DNA of 64,000 bases from Patulibacter sp. SYSU D01012 (GCF_017916475.1 NZ_JAFMTB010000001.1:1326849-1390848); one strand, 5' to 3'; positions 43,490 to 51,821 are shown, counted from the first letter of the stretch. Notes: generated by a model not told the origin, from the letters alone. Made by a program: numbers and translations.

Positions 43490-43846
43490 TCAGTGCGGGT
43501 GGCGGACGGTGACGCCGCCGAGCAGCTCGACGAGCGCGTCGCGCTGGCGCAGCGTCAGGCTGCCGAGCGGCTTGGTCTCGGACACCGGGATCCGTCGGAG
43601 CAGGCGCAGTGCCCGCGACTCGCCCCAGCGGTGCTGCGCCATGAGCAGCTCGCCGACGGGCATCGATGCGGCCTCGGGCGGGCACTCCGCGACGACGTCC
43701 GCCGCGCGCCGCCGCCCGTCGCCGATCGCGCGGCGCAGCGCCGCGCGGGCGCTGCGGATCGCGTTCGCGTGGGCGAGGGCCGCCCGTCGCTGGTCCTCGC
43801 GCGCTGGGCGCGCCGTCGCCTGATCGATCTGCACTGCCTGGAACAC
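43490..43846 (-). CDS. Actinobacterial integration host factor-like (mIHF/sIHF-type) DNA-binding protein
   Basis: This probable nucleoid-associated protein of about 118 aa carries a C-terminal H2TH-like region, LLMAQHRWGESRALRLLRRI, followed by a conserved basic tail PLGSLTLRQRDALVELL. It resembles the actinobacterial IHF family unrelated to proteobacterial IHF. The preceding helix (ALAHANAIRSARAALRRAIGDGRRR) matches that family's long first helix. The GTG at 43846 is a compromise: the frame stays open to 43930 but the extra residues are low-complexity, and a GGAGGGAG lies 13 nt upstream. The essential housekeeping mIHF is usually near gmk/rpoZ, so this is probably a paralogue. Confidence 0.6.
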   Translation of the reverse strand: MFQAVQIDQATARPAREDQRRAALAHANAIRSARAALRRAIGDGRRRAADVVAECPPEAASMPVGELLMAQHRWGESRALRLLRRIPVSETKPLGSLTLRQRDALVELLGGVTVRHPH

Positions 43847-44104
43847 GATCCGCGCGTCTCCCTCCGGGACGTCGTCCCGTTCGCCTGTGGACGTCGAGCA
43901 CCGCGCCGGGCAGGCACCGGTCGGGGGCACGGTGGATCCGGCGCGAAGGCCGGTGGGGACCCGCCGACCGCTCGCCGTCGAACCTACGGCGGGTCGCCGC
44001 GACGGTCAACGCCGACGCGCCCCGATGGCCGCTCGTTGCGGGAAAAACGGCGTTCCCCGGGCCGCGGAGCCGCCGCGGGCGGACCGCGGCGTGGCGCGCC
44101 GGCG

Positions 44105-45394
44105 CTAGCGGTGCAGCTCGGGGCCGGGCAGCGCGCCGTGCTCGGCCTCGAACTCGCGCTTGACCCGGCCGAAGACGTCGATGGCCCGGTCGAGGACCTC
44201 GCGCGTGTGCGTGGCCATCACCGACGTGCGCAGCGCGGCGCCGGACGGCGGCACCGCGGGGTGCAGCGCGGTGTTGACGAAGACGCCGCCGTCGTACAGG
44301 GCGCGCCAGAGCAGCGCGGCCTTCCAGTCGTCGCCCACGGTGACCGAGACGATCGGCGTGACGACGTCGCCGCCGCCCGGCAGCGGCTGGGGCTGGACGA
44401 CGGCGTAGCCGAGCGCCTCGAGCCCGTCCCGCAGGTAGCGCGCGTTGTCGAGCACCTGCGCCAGCAGCTGCGGGCCCTCGTCGGAGCGGACGATCCGCAG
44501 GGCCGCGAGCGCGGCACCGACGGCGGCGGGCACGGCCGACGCGGTGAAGAGGAAGGAGCGGGACGAGATCCGCAGGTACTCGATGACCTCGGACGAGCCG
44601 ACGATGAAGCCGCCGCACGACGCGAGCGACTTCGAGAAGGTGCCCATCCGCAGGTCGACGCGGTCCTCGACGCCGAGCAGCTCGCTCGTCCCCGCGCCGC
44701 GCGCGCCCAGGACGCCCGCGCCGTGCGCCTCGTCGACCATCAGCCGCGCGCCGAAGCGCTCGCACAGCTCGGCGATGTCGACGAGCGGCGCGATGTCGCC
44801 CTCCATCGAGAACACGCCGTCGACGACGACGAGCACGCCGCCGCCGTCGCCCTGCGCGCGCTGCAGCTGCTTCTCGAGCTTGTCGAGCTTGTTGTGCCGG
44901 AACGGGCGCAGCTTCGCCTTGCTCAGCAGGCAGCCGTCGAGGATCGACGCGTGGTCGCCCGAGTCGGCGACGACCGTGTCGCCGGGGGCCAGGATCGTGC
45001 CGAGCGTCCCGACGTTCGCCTGGTGGCCCGTCGTGAAGACGAGGGCCTCCTCCGTGCCCATCCATTCGGCGATCTCGCGCTCGAGGTCCAGGTGCAGCGG
45101 CGTCGTGCCGTTCAGCAGGCGCGAGCCGGTCAGGCCGGAGCCGAAGTCGTCGATCGCGCGGTGGGCCGCCTCGAGCACGCGCGGGTCCGAGGTCAGGCCC
45201 AGGTAGTTGTTGGACCCGAGCTGGATCCGCTCGGCGCCCTCCATCGTCACGACGGGCAGCGCCGCGCTGTCCTGGACGTGGAAGTACGGCAGGAGGCCGC
45301 CCGCGCGGGCGGCGGCGAGCTGCTCGGCGCGCTCGTGGCCGCGGACCTTCGCGAAGACGTCGACGGGGGTGGCGGGGCTCGCGGACTCGGACAT
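44105..45394 (-). CDS. Alpha-oxoamine synthase family PLP enzyme (KBL/AONS/SPT-like)
   Basis: This 429-aa fold-type I PLP enzyme resembles 8-amino-7-oxononanoate synthase, glycine C-acetyltransferase and serine palmitoyltransferase, which condense an amino acid with an acyl-CoA. Landmarks include SNNYLGLTSDP, SGSRLLNGTTPLH-like substrate loop, the PLP-stacking His in DSGDHASILDG, the DEAHGAGVLG motif, and the PLP Lys in GTFSKSLASCGGF. No biotin, threonine-degradation or sphingolipid genes are nearby, so the substrate pair is undetermined. The ATG at 45394 has GGAGGG 6 nt upstream. Confidence is high for family and low for reaction. Confidence 0.87.
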   Translation of the reverse strand: MSESASPATPVDVFAKVRGHERAEQLAAARAGGLLPYFHVQDSAALPVVTMEGAERIQLGSNNYLGLTSDPRVLEAAHRAIDDFGSGLTGSRLLNGTTPLHLDLEREIAEWMGTEEALVFTTGHQANVGTLGTILAPGDTVVADSGDHASILDGCLLSKAKLRPFRHNKLDKLEKQLQRAQGDGGGVLVVVDGVFSMEGDIAPLVDIAELCERFGARLMVDEAHGAGVLGARGAGTSELLGVEDRVDLRMGTFSKSLASCGGFIVGSSEVIEYLRISSRSFLFTASAVPAAVGAALAALRIVRSDEGPQLLAQVLDNARYLRDGLEALGYAVVQPQPLPGGGDVVTPIVSVTVGDDWKAALLWRALYDGGVFVNTALHPAVPPSGAALRTSVMATHTREVLDRAIDVFGRVKREFEAEHGALPGPELHR

Positions 45395-45535
45395 GACGGA
45401 CCCTCCAGGGTACGGGCCGGACGGGCGGGACGTGCGCCGGCGGCGCCGTCCCGTGGTCGGGGCGGGGCGACGTGCGCCGCGCCGGCGGCGCGCGGGGGAT
45501 CCGCGCACCCGTCCCGGTCCGGCCGCGGCCGGCGC

Positions 45536-45541
45536 TATCCT
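45536..45541 (+). promoter_or_regulatory. -10 hexamer of the 45551 gene
   Basis: TATCCT lies 9 nt before the ATG, in the 156-bp region divergent from the alpha-oxoamine synthase gene. This predicts a near-leaderless transcript. Confidence 0.45.
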
Positions 45542-45550
45542 GCCCGGGTC

Positions 45551-45865
45551 ATGACGCCGTCCCCCGACCCCGCGTCCGCCGCCGCCGACACCGACGACGT
45601 CGAGCTGCTCGACGGCGAGGTCGTCGCGCTGCCCGCCGAGGTGCCGGTCGTCGACGCCACGAGCGACGCGGTCATCGCCCCCGCCGGCCGGCCCGCCGCG
45701 CTCGTCGCCGCCCAGACGGCCGCCGTCGTCACCACGGGCTTCGTCGCGGGCGCCATCGCCACGGCCGTCGTCGGCCGCAAGGTCTCCGTGCGCCGCCGGC
45801 GCCGCCTGCCCGGGGTCGTCGGCTCGCGCCGCTTCCTCGTGGACGTGCACCTGCTGGGCGACTAG
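45551..45865 (+). CDS. Small single-pass membrane protein of unknown function
   Basis: This 104-aa protein has an acidic N-terminal half, one hydrophobic segment at about 50-72 (AALVAAQTAAVVTTGFVAGA) and a very basic stretch RRRRR followed by LPGVVGSRRFLVDVHLLGD. No family was recognised. It starts 9 nt after a TATCCT hexamer and is followed by the AlkA-type glycosylase gene 7 nt later, so the two may form an operon. Confidence 0.65.
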   Translation: MTPSPDPASAAADTDDVELLDGEVVALPAEVPVVDATSDAVIAPAGRPAALVAAQTAAVVTTGFVAGAIATAVVGRKVSVRRRRRLPGVVGSRRFLVDVHLLGD

Positions 45866-45872
45866 GGGGCCG

Positions 45873-46829
45873 ATGGACGCCTCGCCGCTCGAGGTCCGCG
45901 CCGAGGTCGTCCCGCCCGGGCCCTTCCGCCTGCCGGGCGGATCGCCGGACGGGCTGCGCCGCCGGCGCGGGCAGGTGCTCTTCCGCTACCTGCGGGTCGA
46001 CGGGCACGACCTGCTGCTACGGGCCGCCCAGCGCCGGGACGGCGCCGTCGTCCTGGGCTCCCGCACCGCGGTGGGGGAGCGCGGCGTCGCCGCGGCCCGC
46101 GCCGCGGCGGAGACGGGCCTGGCCCGCTGGCGCTTCGCCGTGGGCTGCGACGCCGACCTGCGCGCCTTCGTGCGCGCCCACGCGAAGGATCCGCTCATCG
46201 GCGCGTCCGTCCGCACCCGCCCGTGGCTCATGCCCGCCCGGCGCCCGAGCGTGTTCGAGGCGCTGCTCTGCGCCGTCGTCGAGCAGCTCATCGCGTACGA
46301 GGACGCCGTCACGATCCAGCGGCGGATCATCGTGCGCCACGGCGCGGTCCGCCGGCCCGAGCGGCCGACGCACCCGCTGCTGCGCGACGCGCCCGACGCG
46401 GCGGCGGTGGCCGGCACGCTCGTGCCCGCCCACCTCGAGGCCTGCGGGCTGGCGCCGAAGCGCGCCGCCGTCGTCCACCGGGCGGCGCGCGAGCTCGTTG
46501 CGGGGCGGATCGCCGAGGACGGCGACGGCGACCGCCTGCTGCTGCGCCTGGGCCGGCTGCCCGAGGTCGGCACGTGGACGCTGGCGCTTGTCGCCGCGCA
46601 GGCGCTCGGCCGCACCGACCGGCCGCCGTCGGGCGACCTGAACCTGCGCAAGGCGCTCGGGCGGATCCTCACCGGCGACCCGCAGGCCCGGGTGCCCGAG
46701 GCGGACGTCGACGCCTGGCTGGCGCGCTACGCCCCGTGGGGCGCGCTCGCGGCCGCGCACATCATGGCCACCCGGCCCGACGTGCTGCCCCGCGGGCGCG
46801 CCGGGACGGGCGTGCCCGTCCCGGCCTGA
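45873..46829 (+). CDS. DNA-3-methyladenine glycosylase, AlkA/HhH-GPD type
   Basis: This 318-aa base-excision-repair glycosylase has the HhH-GPD fold: a helix-hairpin-helix in LGRLPEVGTWTLALVAAQ followed by the catalytic Asp in PPSGDLNLRKALG. The N-terminal about 110 residues match the AlkA-type N-terminal domain, and FEALLCAVVEQLIAYEDA is the typical first core helix. There is no Ada-type domain. It should remove alkylated purines. It begins 7 nt after the small membrane protein gene and ends 4 nt from the convergent thiamine-type binding protein. Confidence 0.88.
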   Translation: MDASPLEVRAEVVPPGPFRLPGGSPDGLRRRRGQVLFRYLRVDGHDLLLRAAQRRDGAVVLGSRTAVGERGVAAARAAAETGLARWRFAVGCDADLRAFVRAHAKDPLIGASVRTRPWLMPARRPSVFEALLCAVVEQLIAYEDAVTIQRRIIVRHGAVRRPERPTHPLLRDAPDAAAVAGTLVPAHLEACGLAPKRAAVVHRAARELVAGRIAEDGDGDRLLLRLGRLPEVGTWTLALVAAQALGRTDRPPSGDLNLRKALGRILTGDPQARVPEADVDAWLARYAPWGALAAAHIMATRPDVLPRGRAGTGVPVPA

Positions 46830-46833
46830 GCGG

Positions 46834-47925
46834 CTACTCGCCGCGGTAGCCGGGCAGCTGCTCGCTGGGGCGGCCGGCGTCGCCCGGCGTCTTGCGGCCC
46901 TCGCCGGCGCCCTCGCCCGGCAGGAAGTCCGTCGTCACGGTGGTGTCGAGCGGGATCTGCTTCTTCAGCAGGCCGTTCTCGAGCATCCACTGCGCGTAGT
47001 CGGCCCACTCGTCCGTCTGCAGCCAGCCCCACGGGCGGTCGGAGTCGGCGGGGAAGAACGCCTCGGCGGTCTTCTCGACGGCGGCGCGCTGCAGCTTCTC
47101 GTCGAGCCCCGGGTTGGCCCGCAGCAGCGCGTCGGCGCCGGCCTCGGGGTCCTTGCGCACGGCCTCGTAGCCCTGGCCGAGCGCGCGCACGAAGCGGCGG
47201 ATCGCGGACTCCTTGCTCTTCAGCGTCGCGCCGCGCGCGACGAGGACGAGCTCGTCGTACTTCGGCACGCCGAGCTCGTTCACGGGCACGACCTTCGGGT
47301 CCTTGCGGCGCTGCTGCAGCTCGACGCCCTCGACGTTCCAGAAGCCGCCGAGGGTCGCGTCGACCCGGCCGGACAGGAGCGCGTTCTGCAGGTTGAACCC
47401 GACGTCGACCTGCTTGACGTCGCCGGGCTGCAGGCCGGCCTTCTTCACGATGGTCTGCAGGTACGCCGACTGGTAGGGGATGCCGGCCGTGCCGACGGTC
47501 TTGCCCTTCAGGTCGGCTGCCGTCGCGATCTTCGCCTTCGGCAGGCTGATGACCGACGTCAGCGGGCGCGTGACGATGCTGGCGATGGCCGTGACGTCCT
47601 GGCCCTCGGCGCGGGCCAGCAGGACCTCGGGCTCGTACGAGATGCCCAGGTCGACGCGGCCGGACGCCACGAGCTTGAGGACGTTCGCGGGGTCGTCCGG
47701 GGTGCGGACGTCGACCTGCAGGCCGGCCTTGGCGAAGTCGCCGGCGGCCTGCGCCTGGTAGATGCCGGCGTGGTCCGCGTTCGGCGTGTAGTCGAGCAGC
47801 AGCGAGAGCGCGGCGGCCGGGGGCTTCTCCGTGGCGGCCGTGCTCTCGCTCTTCTCGCCGCAGGCGGCGAGGCCGAGGGTGGCCGCGAGGGCGGCGAGCA
47901 GCAGCAGCGGGCGGCGTGCGGTCAT
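46834..47925 (-). CDS. ABC substrate-binding lipoprotein, NMT1/THI5-like (thiamine precursor uptake)
   Basis: This 363-aa lipoprotein has signal MTARRP, a hydrophobic core and lipobox LGLAAC. The mature domain matches NMT1/THI5-like (SsuA/ThiY) proteins that bind thiamine pyrimidine precursors: LLDYTPNADHAGIYQAQAAGDFAKAG is the diagnostic opening and GIPYQSAYLQTIV a conserved strand. A TPP riboswitch lies upstream, so a role in thiamine or HMP-like precursor uptake is well supported. Its own GGAGG is 6 nt before the ATG, and the start overlaps the stop of a 14-codon leader peptide. The permease and ATPase genes lie upstream. Confidence 0.94.
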   Translation of the reverse strand: MTARRPLLLLAALAATLGLAACGEKSESTAATEKPPAAALSLLLDYTPNADHAGIYQAQAAGDFAKAGLQVDVRTPDDPANVLKLVASGRVDLGISYEPEVLLARAEGQDVTAIASIVTRPLTSVISLPKAKIATAADLKGKTVGTAGIPYQSAYLQTIVKKAGLQPGDVKQVDVGFNLQNALLSGRVDATLGGFWNVEGVELQQRRKDPKVVPVNELGVPKYDELVLVARGATLKSKESAIRRFVRALGQGYEAVRKDPEAGADALLRANPGLDEKLQRAAVEKTAEAFFPADSDRPWGWLQTDEWADYAQWMLENGLLKKQIPLDTTVTTDFLPGEGAGEGRKTPGDAGRPSEQLPGYRGE

Positions 47926-47966
47926 GCGAGCCTCCGGCGCTCGTGCGGTGCGTCGTGTCGTTCCAT
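47922..47966 (-). CDS. 14-residue leader peptide coupled to the thiamine-type binding protein
   Basis: A 14-codon frame (MERHDAPHERRRLA) starts 4 nt after the aptamer's conserved 3' strand, whose GGAGGGAG sequence can act as its ribosome-binding site. Its TGA overlaps the ATG of the binding-protein gene (ATGA). Translation of the leader would make expression of the main gene depend on access to the aptamer's 3' end. The sequence is certain; translation is inferred. Confidence 0.45.
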   Translation of the reverse strand: MERHDAPHERRRLA

Positions 47967-47967
47967 G

Positions 47968-48053
47968 GTGCTCCCTCCGCCGGTATGAGCCGGATCAGGT
48001 CGTCGGGTCGGCGCGGTCCCAGCGCCCTCTCAGCCCCTGCCAGGACTCCCCGG
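47968..48053 (-). promoter_or_regulatory. TPP (thi-box) riboswitch
   Basis: The minus-strand leader contains the TPP aptamer consensus in order: GGGGAGTCC at the 5' strand, GGCTGAGAGGG, GACCCGACGACCTGATCCGG, then CTCATACCGGCGGAGGGAGC. The CUGAGA and ACCUGAUC...GCGGAGGGA blocks are essentially invariant in this class. The gene directly downstream is a thiamine-precursor binding lipoprotein. There is no terminator hairpin, and the 3' GGAGGGAG strand lies where a ribosome site would be, so translational control is likely. The upstream ATPase and permease genes have their own start and are not behind this riboswitch. Confidence 0.93.
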
Positions 48054-48074
48054 ATGGATGCGTCTGCGGGGCGG

Positions 48075-48080
48075 AGCCTA
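48075..48080 (-). promoter_or_regulatory. -10 hexamer of the TPP riboswitch transcript
   Basis: TAGGCT on the minus strand lies about 20 nt before the aptamer, inside the 60-nt gap after the permease stop. It indicates that the binding-protein gene is transcribed from its own promoter rather than only from the ATPase-permease operon. Confidence 0.5.
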
Positions 48081-48112
48081 GCGGGTCGCCCGGTGCGGTC
48101 GTCGCGGCGCGG

Positions 48113-48922
48113 TCAGCGGGGCCGGCGGTCGCGGGGGCGCACGGCCCACGGCGCCAGGAGCCGCTGCGCCCCGGCGAGCAGCCCGGTCGTGACGACGGCG
48201 AAGACCGCCAGGATCGCGACGGCCGCGAACGCGCGGGCGGTGTTCAGCTGCGCCGTCTGGATCACGCCGCCCAGGCCGCCCTGCCCCTGCTCGTAGCCGG
48301 CGTACTCGGCGAAGATCGCGGCGATCCCGCCGATGGCGACGGACACCTTGGCGCCCGACAGCGCGGCCGGCAGGGCCGACGGCAGCTCGACCCAGCGCAG
48401 GCGCTGCCAGCGGCTGGCGCCCATCGTCCGCAGCAGCCGCGGCAGGTCGGGGTCGACGCGGTCGAGGGCGTCGAGGGTGGCGACGGTGACGGGGAAGAAG
48501 CAGATGATCGCGACGATCGCGAGCTTCGGCGCCAGCCCGAACCCGAGCCAGAAGACGAGGACGGGGGCGAGGACCGGCAGCGGGATGGCCTGCGTGCCGA
48601 CGACGAGCGGCCCCATCGCGGCCCGGACGACGCGGGAGAGGTGCATGGCGAGCGCGAGGACCAGGCCGAGCGCCAGCGCGATCGCCAGGCCGAAGAGGAT
48701 CTCCTGCGCCGTCCGTCCGAAGGCGTCCCACAGCAGCGCGCGGTCGTCGACGAGCGTGCGGGCCACCGTGGTCGGCGCGGGCAGCAGGATCTCGTCGACG
48801 CCGGCCAGGCGCACGTAGGCCTGCCAGCCGCCGAGCAGCAGCAGCGGGCCGACGACGCCGAGCGCGACGCGTGCGGCGAGCGGCAGCGGGCGGCGGTCGC
48901 CGGGGCGGCTGGCGGCCCTCAC
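48113..48922 (-). CDS. ABC transporter permease, thiamine/HMP precursor type (ThiX/SsuC-like)
   Basis: This 269-aa permease of the SsuC/ThiX type has six hydrophobic segments and the EAA-loop pattern LLRTMGASRWQRLRWVELPSALPAAL. It starts at a GTG that overlaps the ATPase stop (GTGA), so the two are translationally coupled. Together with the riboswitch-controlled binding protein downstream it forms a complete ABC importer for a thiamine precursor. The transport subunits and the binding protein are on separate transcription units, judging by the internal promoter and riboswitch between them. Confidence 0.92.
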   Translation of the reverse strand: MRAASRPGDRRPLPLAARVALGVVGPLLLLGGWQAYVRLAGVDEILLPAPTTVARTLVDDRALLWDAFGRTAQEILFGLAIALALGLVLALAMHLSRVVRAAMGPLVVGTQAIPLPVLAPVLVFWLGFGLAPKLAIVAIICFFPVTVATLDALDRVDPDLPRLLRTMGASRWQRLRWVELPSALPAALSGAKVSVAIGGIAAIFAEYAGYEQGQGGLGGVIQTAQLNTARAFAAVAILAVFAVVTTGLLAGAQRLLAPWAVRPRDRRPR

Positions 48923-49677
48923 GCGCTGGCCTCCATCGCGGCGTGCAGGGCGTCGCGGACGGCGCGGCGGGCGGCGACGAGCTGCGGGTCGGTCGGGTCG
49001 GGGGCGCCGCCGGCGGGCCGCGGCACGGCGATCGTCGCCGCCACGCGTGCCGGGCGCGGTGTCAGGACCACGACGCGGTGGCCGAGCAGCACGGCCTGCT
49101 CGACGTCGTGGGTGACGAGCAGGACGGAGCGGCCGCCCTCGGCCAGCAGCTCGCCGAGCCACGCGCGCAGCTCCTCGCGGGTGATCGCGTCGAGGGCGCC
49201 GAACGGCTCGTCCAAGCAGAGCAGGTCGCGCTCGGTGGCGAGCGCGCGCAGGAAGGACACGCGCTGACGCATGCCGCCGGACAGCGCGTCCGGCCGGGCG
49301 CGCGCGAAGCCCTCCAGGCCCACGCGCCGCAGCAGCGCGTCGGCGCGCTCGCGGGCCGGGCGCCGCGCGACGCCGGCCAGGCGCAGCGGCAGCGCGACGT
49401 TGTCGCGGGCGTCGAGCCACGGCAGCAGCAGGTCGCGCTGCGGCATGAGCGCCGCGGGGTGGGCGTCCACCGTCCCGGCGTCCGGCGCCCGCAGGCCGCA
49501 GACGAGCTCGAGCAGCGTCGACTTGCCGGACCCGGAGGGCCCGACGAGGGCGACGACCTCGTCCGGCGCGATCTCCAGGTCGATCCCGGCGAGCACCTCC
49601 AGGTCGCCGCGTCGCAGGCGGACGTCGCGCGCGACGAGCGGGGCGGCGGGGGAGGCCGGGGCGGCGGGGGCGGACAC
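48919..49677 (-). CDS. ABC transporter ATPase, thiamine/HMP precursor type
   Basis: This 252-aa ATPase (ThiZ/SsuB-like) has Walker A GPSGSGKST, signature LSGGM, Walker B LLCLDEPFGALD and H-loop VTHD, all typical of taurine/nitrate/thiamine-precursor importers. It is the first gene of a coupled ATPase-permease pair. The GTG start at 49677 has a TAGCCT hexamer 9 nt upstream, predicting leaderless transcription. No riboswitch precedes it. Confidence 0.93.
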   Translation of the reverse strand: MSAPAAPASPAAPLVARDVRLRRGDLEVLAGIDLEIAPDEVVALVGPSGSGKSTLLELVCGLRAPDAGTVDAHPAALMPQRDLLLPWLDARDNVALPLRLAGVARRPARERADALLRRVGLEGFARARPDALSGGMRQRVSFLRALATERDLLCLDEPFGALDAITREELRAWLGELLAEGGRSVLLVTHDVEQAVLLGHRVVVLTPRPARVAATIAVPRPAGGAPDPTDPQLVAARRAVRDALHAAMEASA

Positions 49678-49686
49678 CGACGGGGC

Positions 49687-49692
49687 AGGCTA
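49687..49692 (-). promoter_or_regulatory. -10 hexamer of the ATPase-permease pair
   Basis: TAGCCT on the minus strand lies 9 nt before the ATPase GTG, between that start and the GNAT gene stop at 49711. This gives the transporter core a promoter separate from the riboswitch. Confidence 0.4.
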
Positions 49693-49710
49693 CCCGACGC
49701 GCCCGGCGGC

Positions 49711-50220
49711 TCAGGCGTCGCCCAGGCGCCGCTGCAGGAAGACGAGCTCGAGCCAGCGGCCGTGCTTCGTCGCGATCTCGGGCATCCGGCCGACCTGCGT
49801 GAACCCGAGCGCCTCGTGCAGCGCGATCGACGCGGCGTTGCTGCCGTCGACCCCGGCCACCATGACGTGCAGGCCCGCCGCGGTCGCCTCGTCGAGGAGC
49901 GCCTGCACCAGGCGGCGGCCCAGGCCCCGGCGGCGGTGCGAGCGGGCGACGTGGACGGAGTGCTCGACGCTCGTGCGGAAGCCCGGCCACGGACGGAACG
50001 GGCCGTACGTGGCGAAGCCGGCGACGACGTCGCCGTCGCGCGCCACGAGCACGGGCAGGCCGGCGGCCTGCTTCTCCCGCAGCCACGCCAGGCGGTCCTC
50101 GGCGGTCACGGCCGCCTCGGAGAACACCGCCGTCGTCGTGGCGATGACGTCGTTGTAGATCGCCGTGATCTGCGGCACGTCGGCGGGCGTCGCGGGGGCG
50201 ATGGGAAGCGGGTCCGGCAC
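49711..50220 (-). CDS. GNAT N-acetyltransferase, phosphinothricin acetyltransferase-like
   Basis: This 169-aa acetyl-CoA-dependent N-acetyltransferase resembles the PAT/Bar group and YncA/MddA-like enzymes. The N-terminal IYNDVI segment, the SVHVARSHRRRGLGRRLVQAL acetyl-CoA-binding loop (RRGLG) and the NAASIALHEALGFTQVG motif are conserved. Substrates in this group include phosphinothricin and methionine sulfoximine. The GTG start is 6 nt after a GATACT hexamer. It is not coupled to its neighbours. Confidence 0.88.
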   Translation of the reverse strand: MPDPLPIAPATPADVPQITAIYNDVIATTTAVFSEAAVTAEDRLAWLREKQAAGLPVLVARDGDVVAGFATYGPFRPWPGFRTSVEHSVHVARSHRRRGLGRRLVQALLDEATAAGLHVMVAGVDGSNAASIALHEALGFTQVGRMPEIATKHGRWLELVFLQRRLGDA

Positions 50221-50262
50221 CCCGGGAGTATCCCCCGCCGCGCGGCCGGCCGGGGTGCCGCG

Positions 50263-51810
50263 TCAGCGGCCGGGGCGGTGCGGGCGCGGCGGCTCGGGCG
50301 CCGGGCCCGACCCGGTCAGTGCGGCGACGAAGCCCTCGAGCTGGTCCGCCGTCCAGCACTCGTGGACCTCGCAGTGCCCGGCGTAGCGGCTGATGACGGA
50401 GTCGCCGTAGTCCCAGTAGAGAGCCGGCTCGGGGTTGAGCCAGAACGTGCGGCCCGCCCGCTCGGCGATCGCGGCGAACGCCGCCTCGGCGGGATCGCGG
50501 CCGTTCGTGCGCGCGTCGCCCAGGACGATGACCGTCGAGCGCGGGTGCAGGTCGTCCTCGGTCTGCTCGAGGAACTCGCGCCACACCCGGCCGTAGTCGG
50601 TGTAGCCCGTGACGTCGGCCACCCCGGCGTCGCGGCCGATGGCCTGCGAGACCTTCTCGAACTCGCGCTCGCGCTCGAACAGCTCCGTGACCTCGGAGAT
50701 CCGCTCGACGAAGACGAACGAGCGCATCTTGCGGAACGCGTCGTGCAGCGCGTGCAGGACGGAGAGGAAGAAGAGGGACGCGCTCGTCACCGACGTCGAG
50801 ACGTCGCACAGGACGAAGATCTCGGGGCGCCGGGGCCGCACGGCCCGCTCCTTGACGACGACGGGGACGCCGCCGGTCTGCAGCGACGCGCGCATCGTCG
50901 CGCGCAGGTCGACCTGCGTCCGCCGGCGGTGGCCGCGCAGCTCCTGGCCCTGGGTGTTCAGGCGCCGCTTGAGCTGCCGGACGACGCGGTGGATCTCGGC
51001 CAGGCTCTGCCCCGCGCTCGTCGGCAGGGCGCGGTCCAGCTGGTTCAGCGGCCGCGCCGGCGGCAGCTCGCCCAGCCGCTCGATCCGGCGGCGCTCCAGC
51101 TCGTGCCGCAGGTGCTGCTCGAACTCGCGGATGCCCTCCCGCGGCAGGCCCTCGCGGCGCGGGTCGTCCTCGGGCGCCTGCGGGTCGGGATCGGTCCGCA
51201 GCTCGAGGGCCCGGCGGATCCGCTGGACGTCGACGCCGACCACGCCGGTGTCCGTCACCGCGCCGCCGACGCTGCCGATCGCGAGCGCCGCCAGGTCGGC
51301 CATCCGCCCGGACGCGCCCTCGGCGATCGCCCGGGCGATCGCCTCGCGCACCGCGTCCAGGTCGAGCGGGTCGCCACCCTGCTGCTCCCCGGCCTCGTGC
51401 GCCTCGCCGTCGCCCTGTGCGTCCCCGGCGAGCTCGTCGGCGAGCTTCGCCGCCACCTCGCCGTCCGTGCTGCTGCGGCGCACGGCCTCGGCCTCGGCGG
51501 CGCGGAAGAAGAAGCGGTCGAAGACCAGGTCGAAGACGCGGCGGGCGTCGGGGGACTTCGCCAGCGTGGCGGCCAGGGTCTCGCGCACGTCCTCGCGGCG
51601 CGACCACGCGACGGCGTCGAGCGCCACCGTCGCGTCGAGCAGCTCGCTCGTGCCGACGGCGAGGCCCTCGCCGCGCAGCTCCTCGCAGAAGACGACGAGC
51701 TGCCCCGCGAACCCGCCGGGCACGCCGTCCGGCCGCGCGGCGGCGTGGATCGCCGCCTGGCGCAGCTGGCGCGGGCCGGGGCCGGTGGGGCCGTGCGGCG
51801 CGGCGGCCAC
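50263..51810 (-). CDS. VWA-domain protein, CoxE-like
   Basis: This 515-aa protein has a helical N-terminal region and a C-terminal von Willebrand A-type domain (about 350-500). The MIDAS site is readable as LCDVSTSVTSAS (DxSxS), with GYTDYG and VLGDARTN supplying further ligands. It matches the CoxE-like proteins that pair with MoxR/CoxD AAA+ ATPases as metal-insertion or protein-remodelling chaperones. The GTG at 51810 lies 11 nt after the ATPase stop. No CO dehydrogenase or other known client is nearby. Confidence 0.85.
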   Translation of the reverse strand: MAAAPHGPTGPGPRQLRQAAIHAAARPDGVPGGFAGQLVVFCEELRGEGLAVGTSELLDATVALDAVAWSRREDVRETLAATLAKSPDARRVFDLVFDRFFFRAAEAEAVRRSSTDGEVAAKLADELAGDAQGDGEAHEAGEQQGGDPLDLDAVREAIARAIAEGASGRMADLAALAIGSVGGAVTDTGVVGVDVQRIRRALELRTDPDPQAPEDDPRREGLPREGIREFEQHLRHELERRRIERLGELPPARPLNQLDRALPTSAGQSLAEIHRVVRQLKRRLNTQGQELRGHRRRTQVDLRATMRASLQTGGVPVVVKERAVRPRRPEIFVLCDVSTSVTSASLFFLSVLHALHDAFRKMRSFVFVERISEVTELFEREREFEKVSQAIGRDAGVADVTGYTDYGRVWREFLEQTEDDLHPRSTVIVLGDARTNGRDPAEAAFAAIAERAGRTFWLNPEPALYWDYGDSVISRYAGHCEVHECWTADQLEGFVAALTGSGPAPEPPRPHRPGR

Positions 51811-51821
51811 GGTCGTCCCGC

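Noticed and set aside
44105-45394. Part of a biotin operon (bioF)
   Set aside because: No bioA, bioB or bioD is nearby and the reaction within the alpha-oxoamine synthase family cannot be determined.
46834-47925. Binding protein as a nitrate, sulfonate or taurine receptor
   Set aside because: The SsuA/TauA fold is related, but the TPP riboswitch and the thiamine-precursor-like N-terminal motif favour thiamine pyrimidine uptake.
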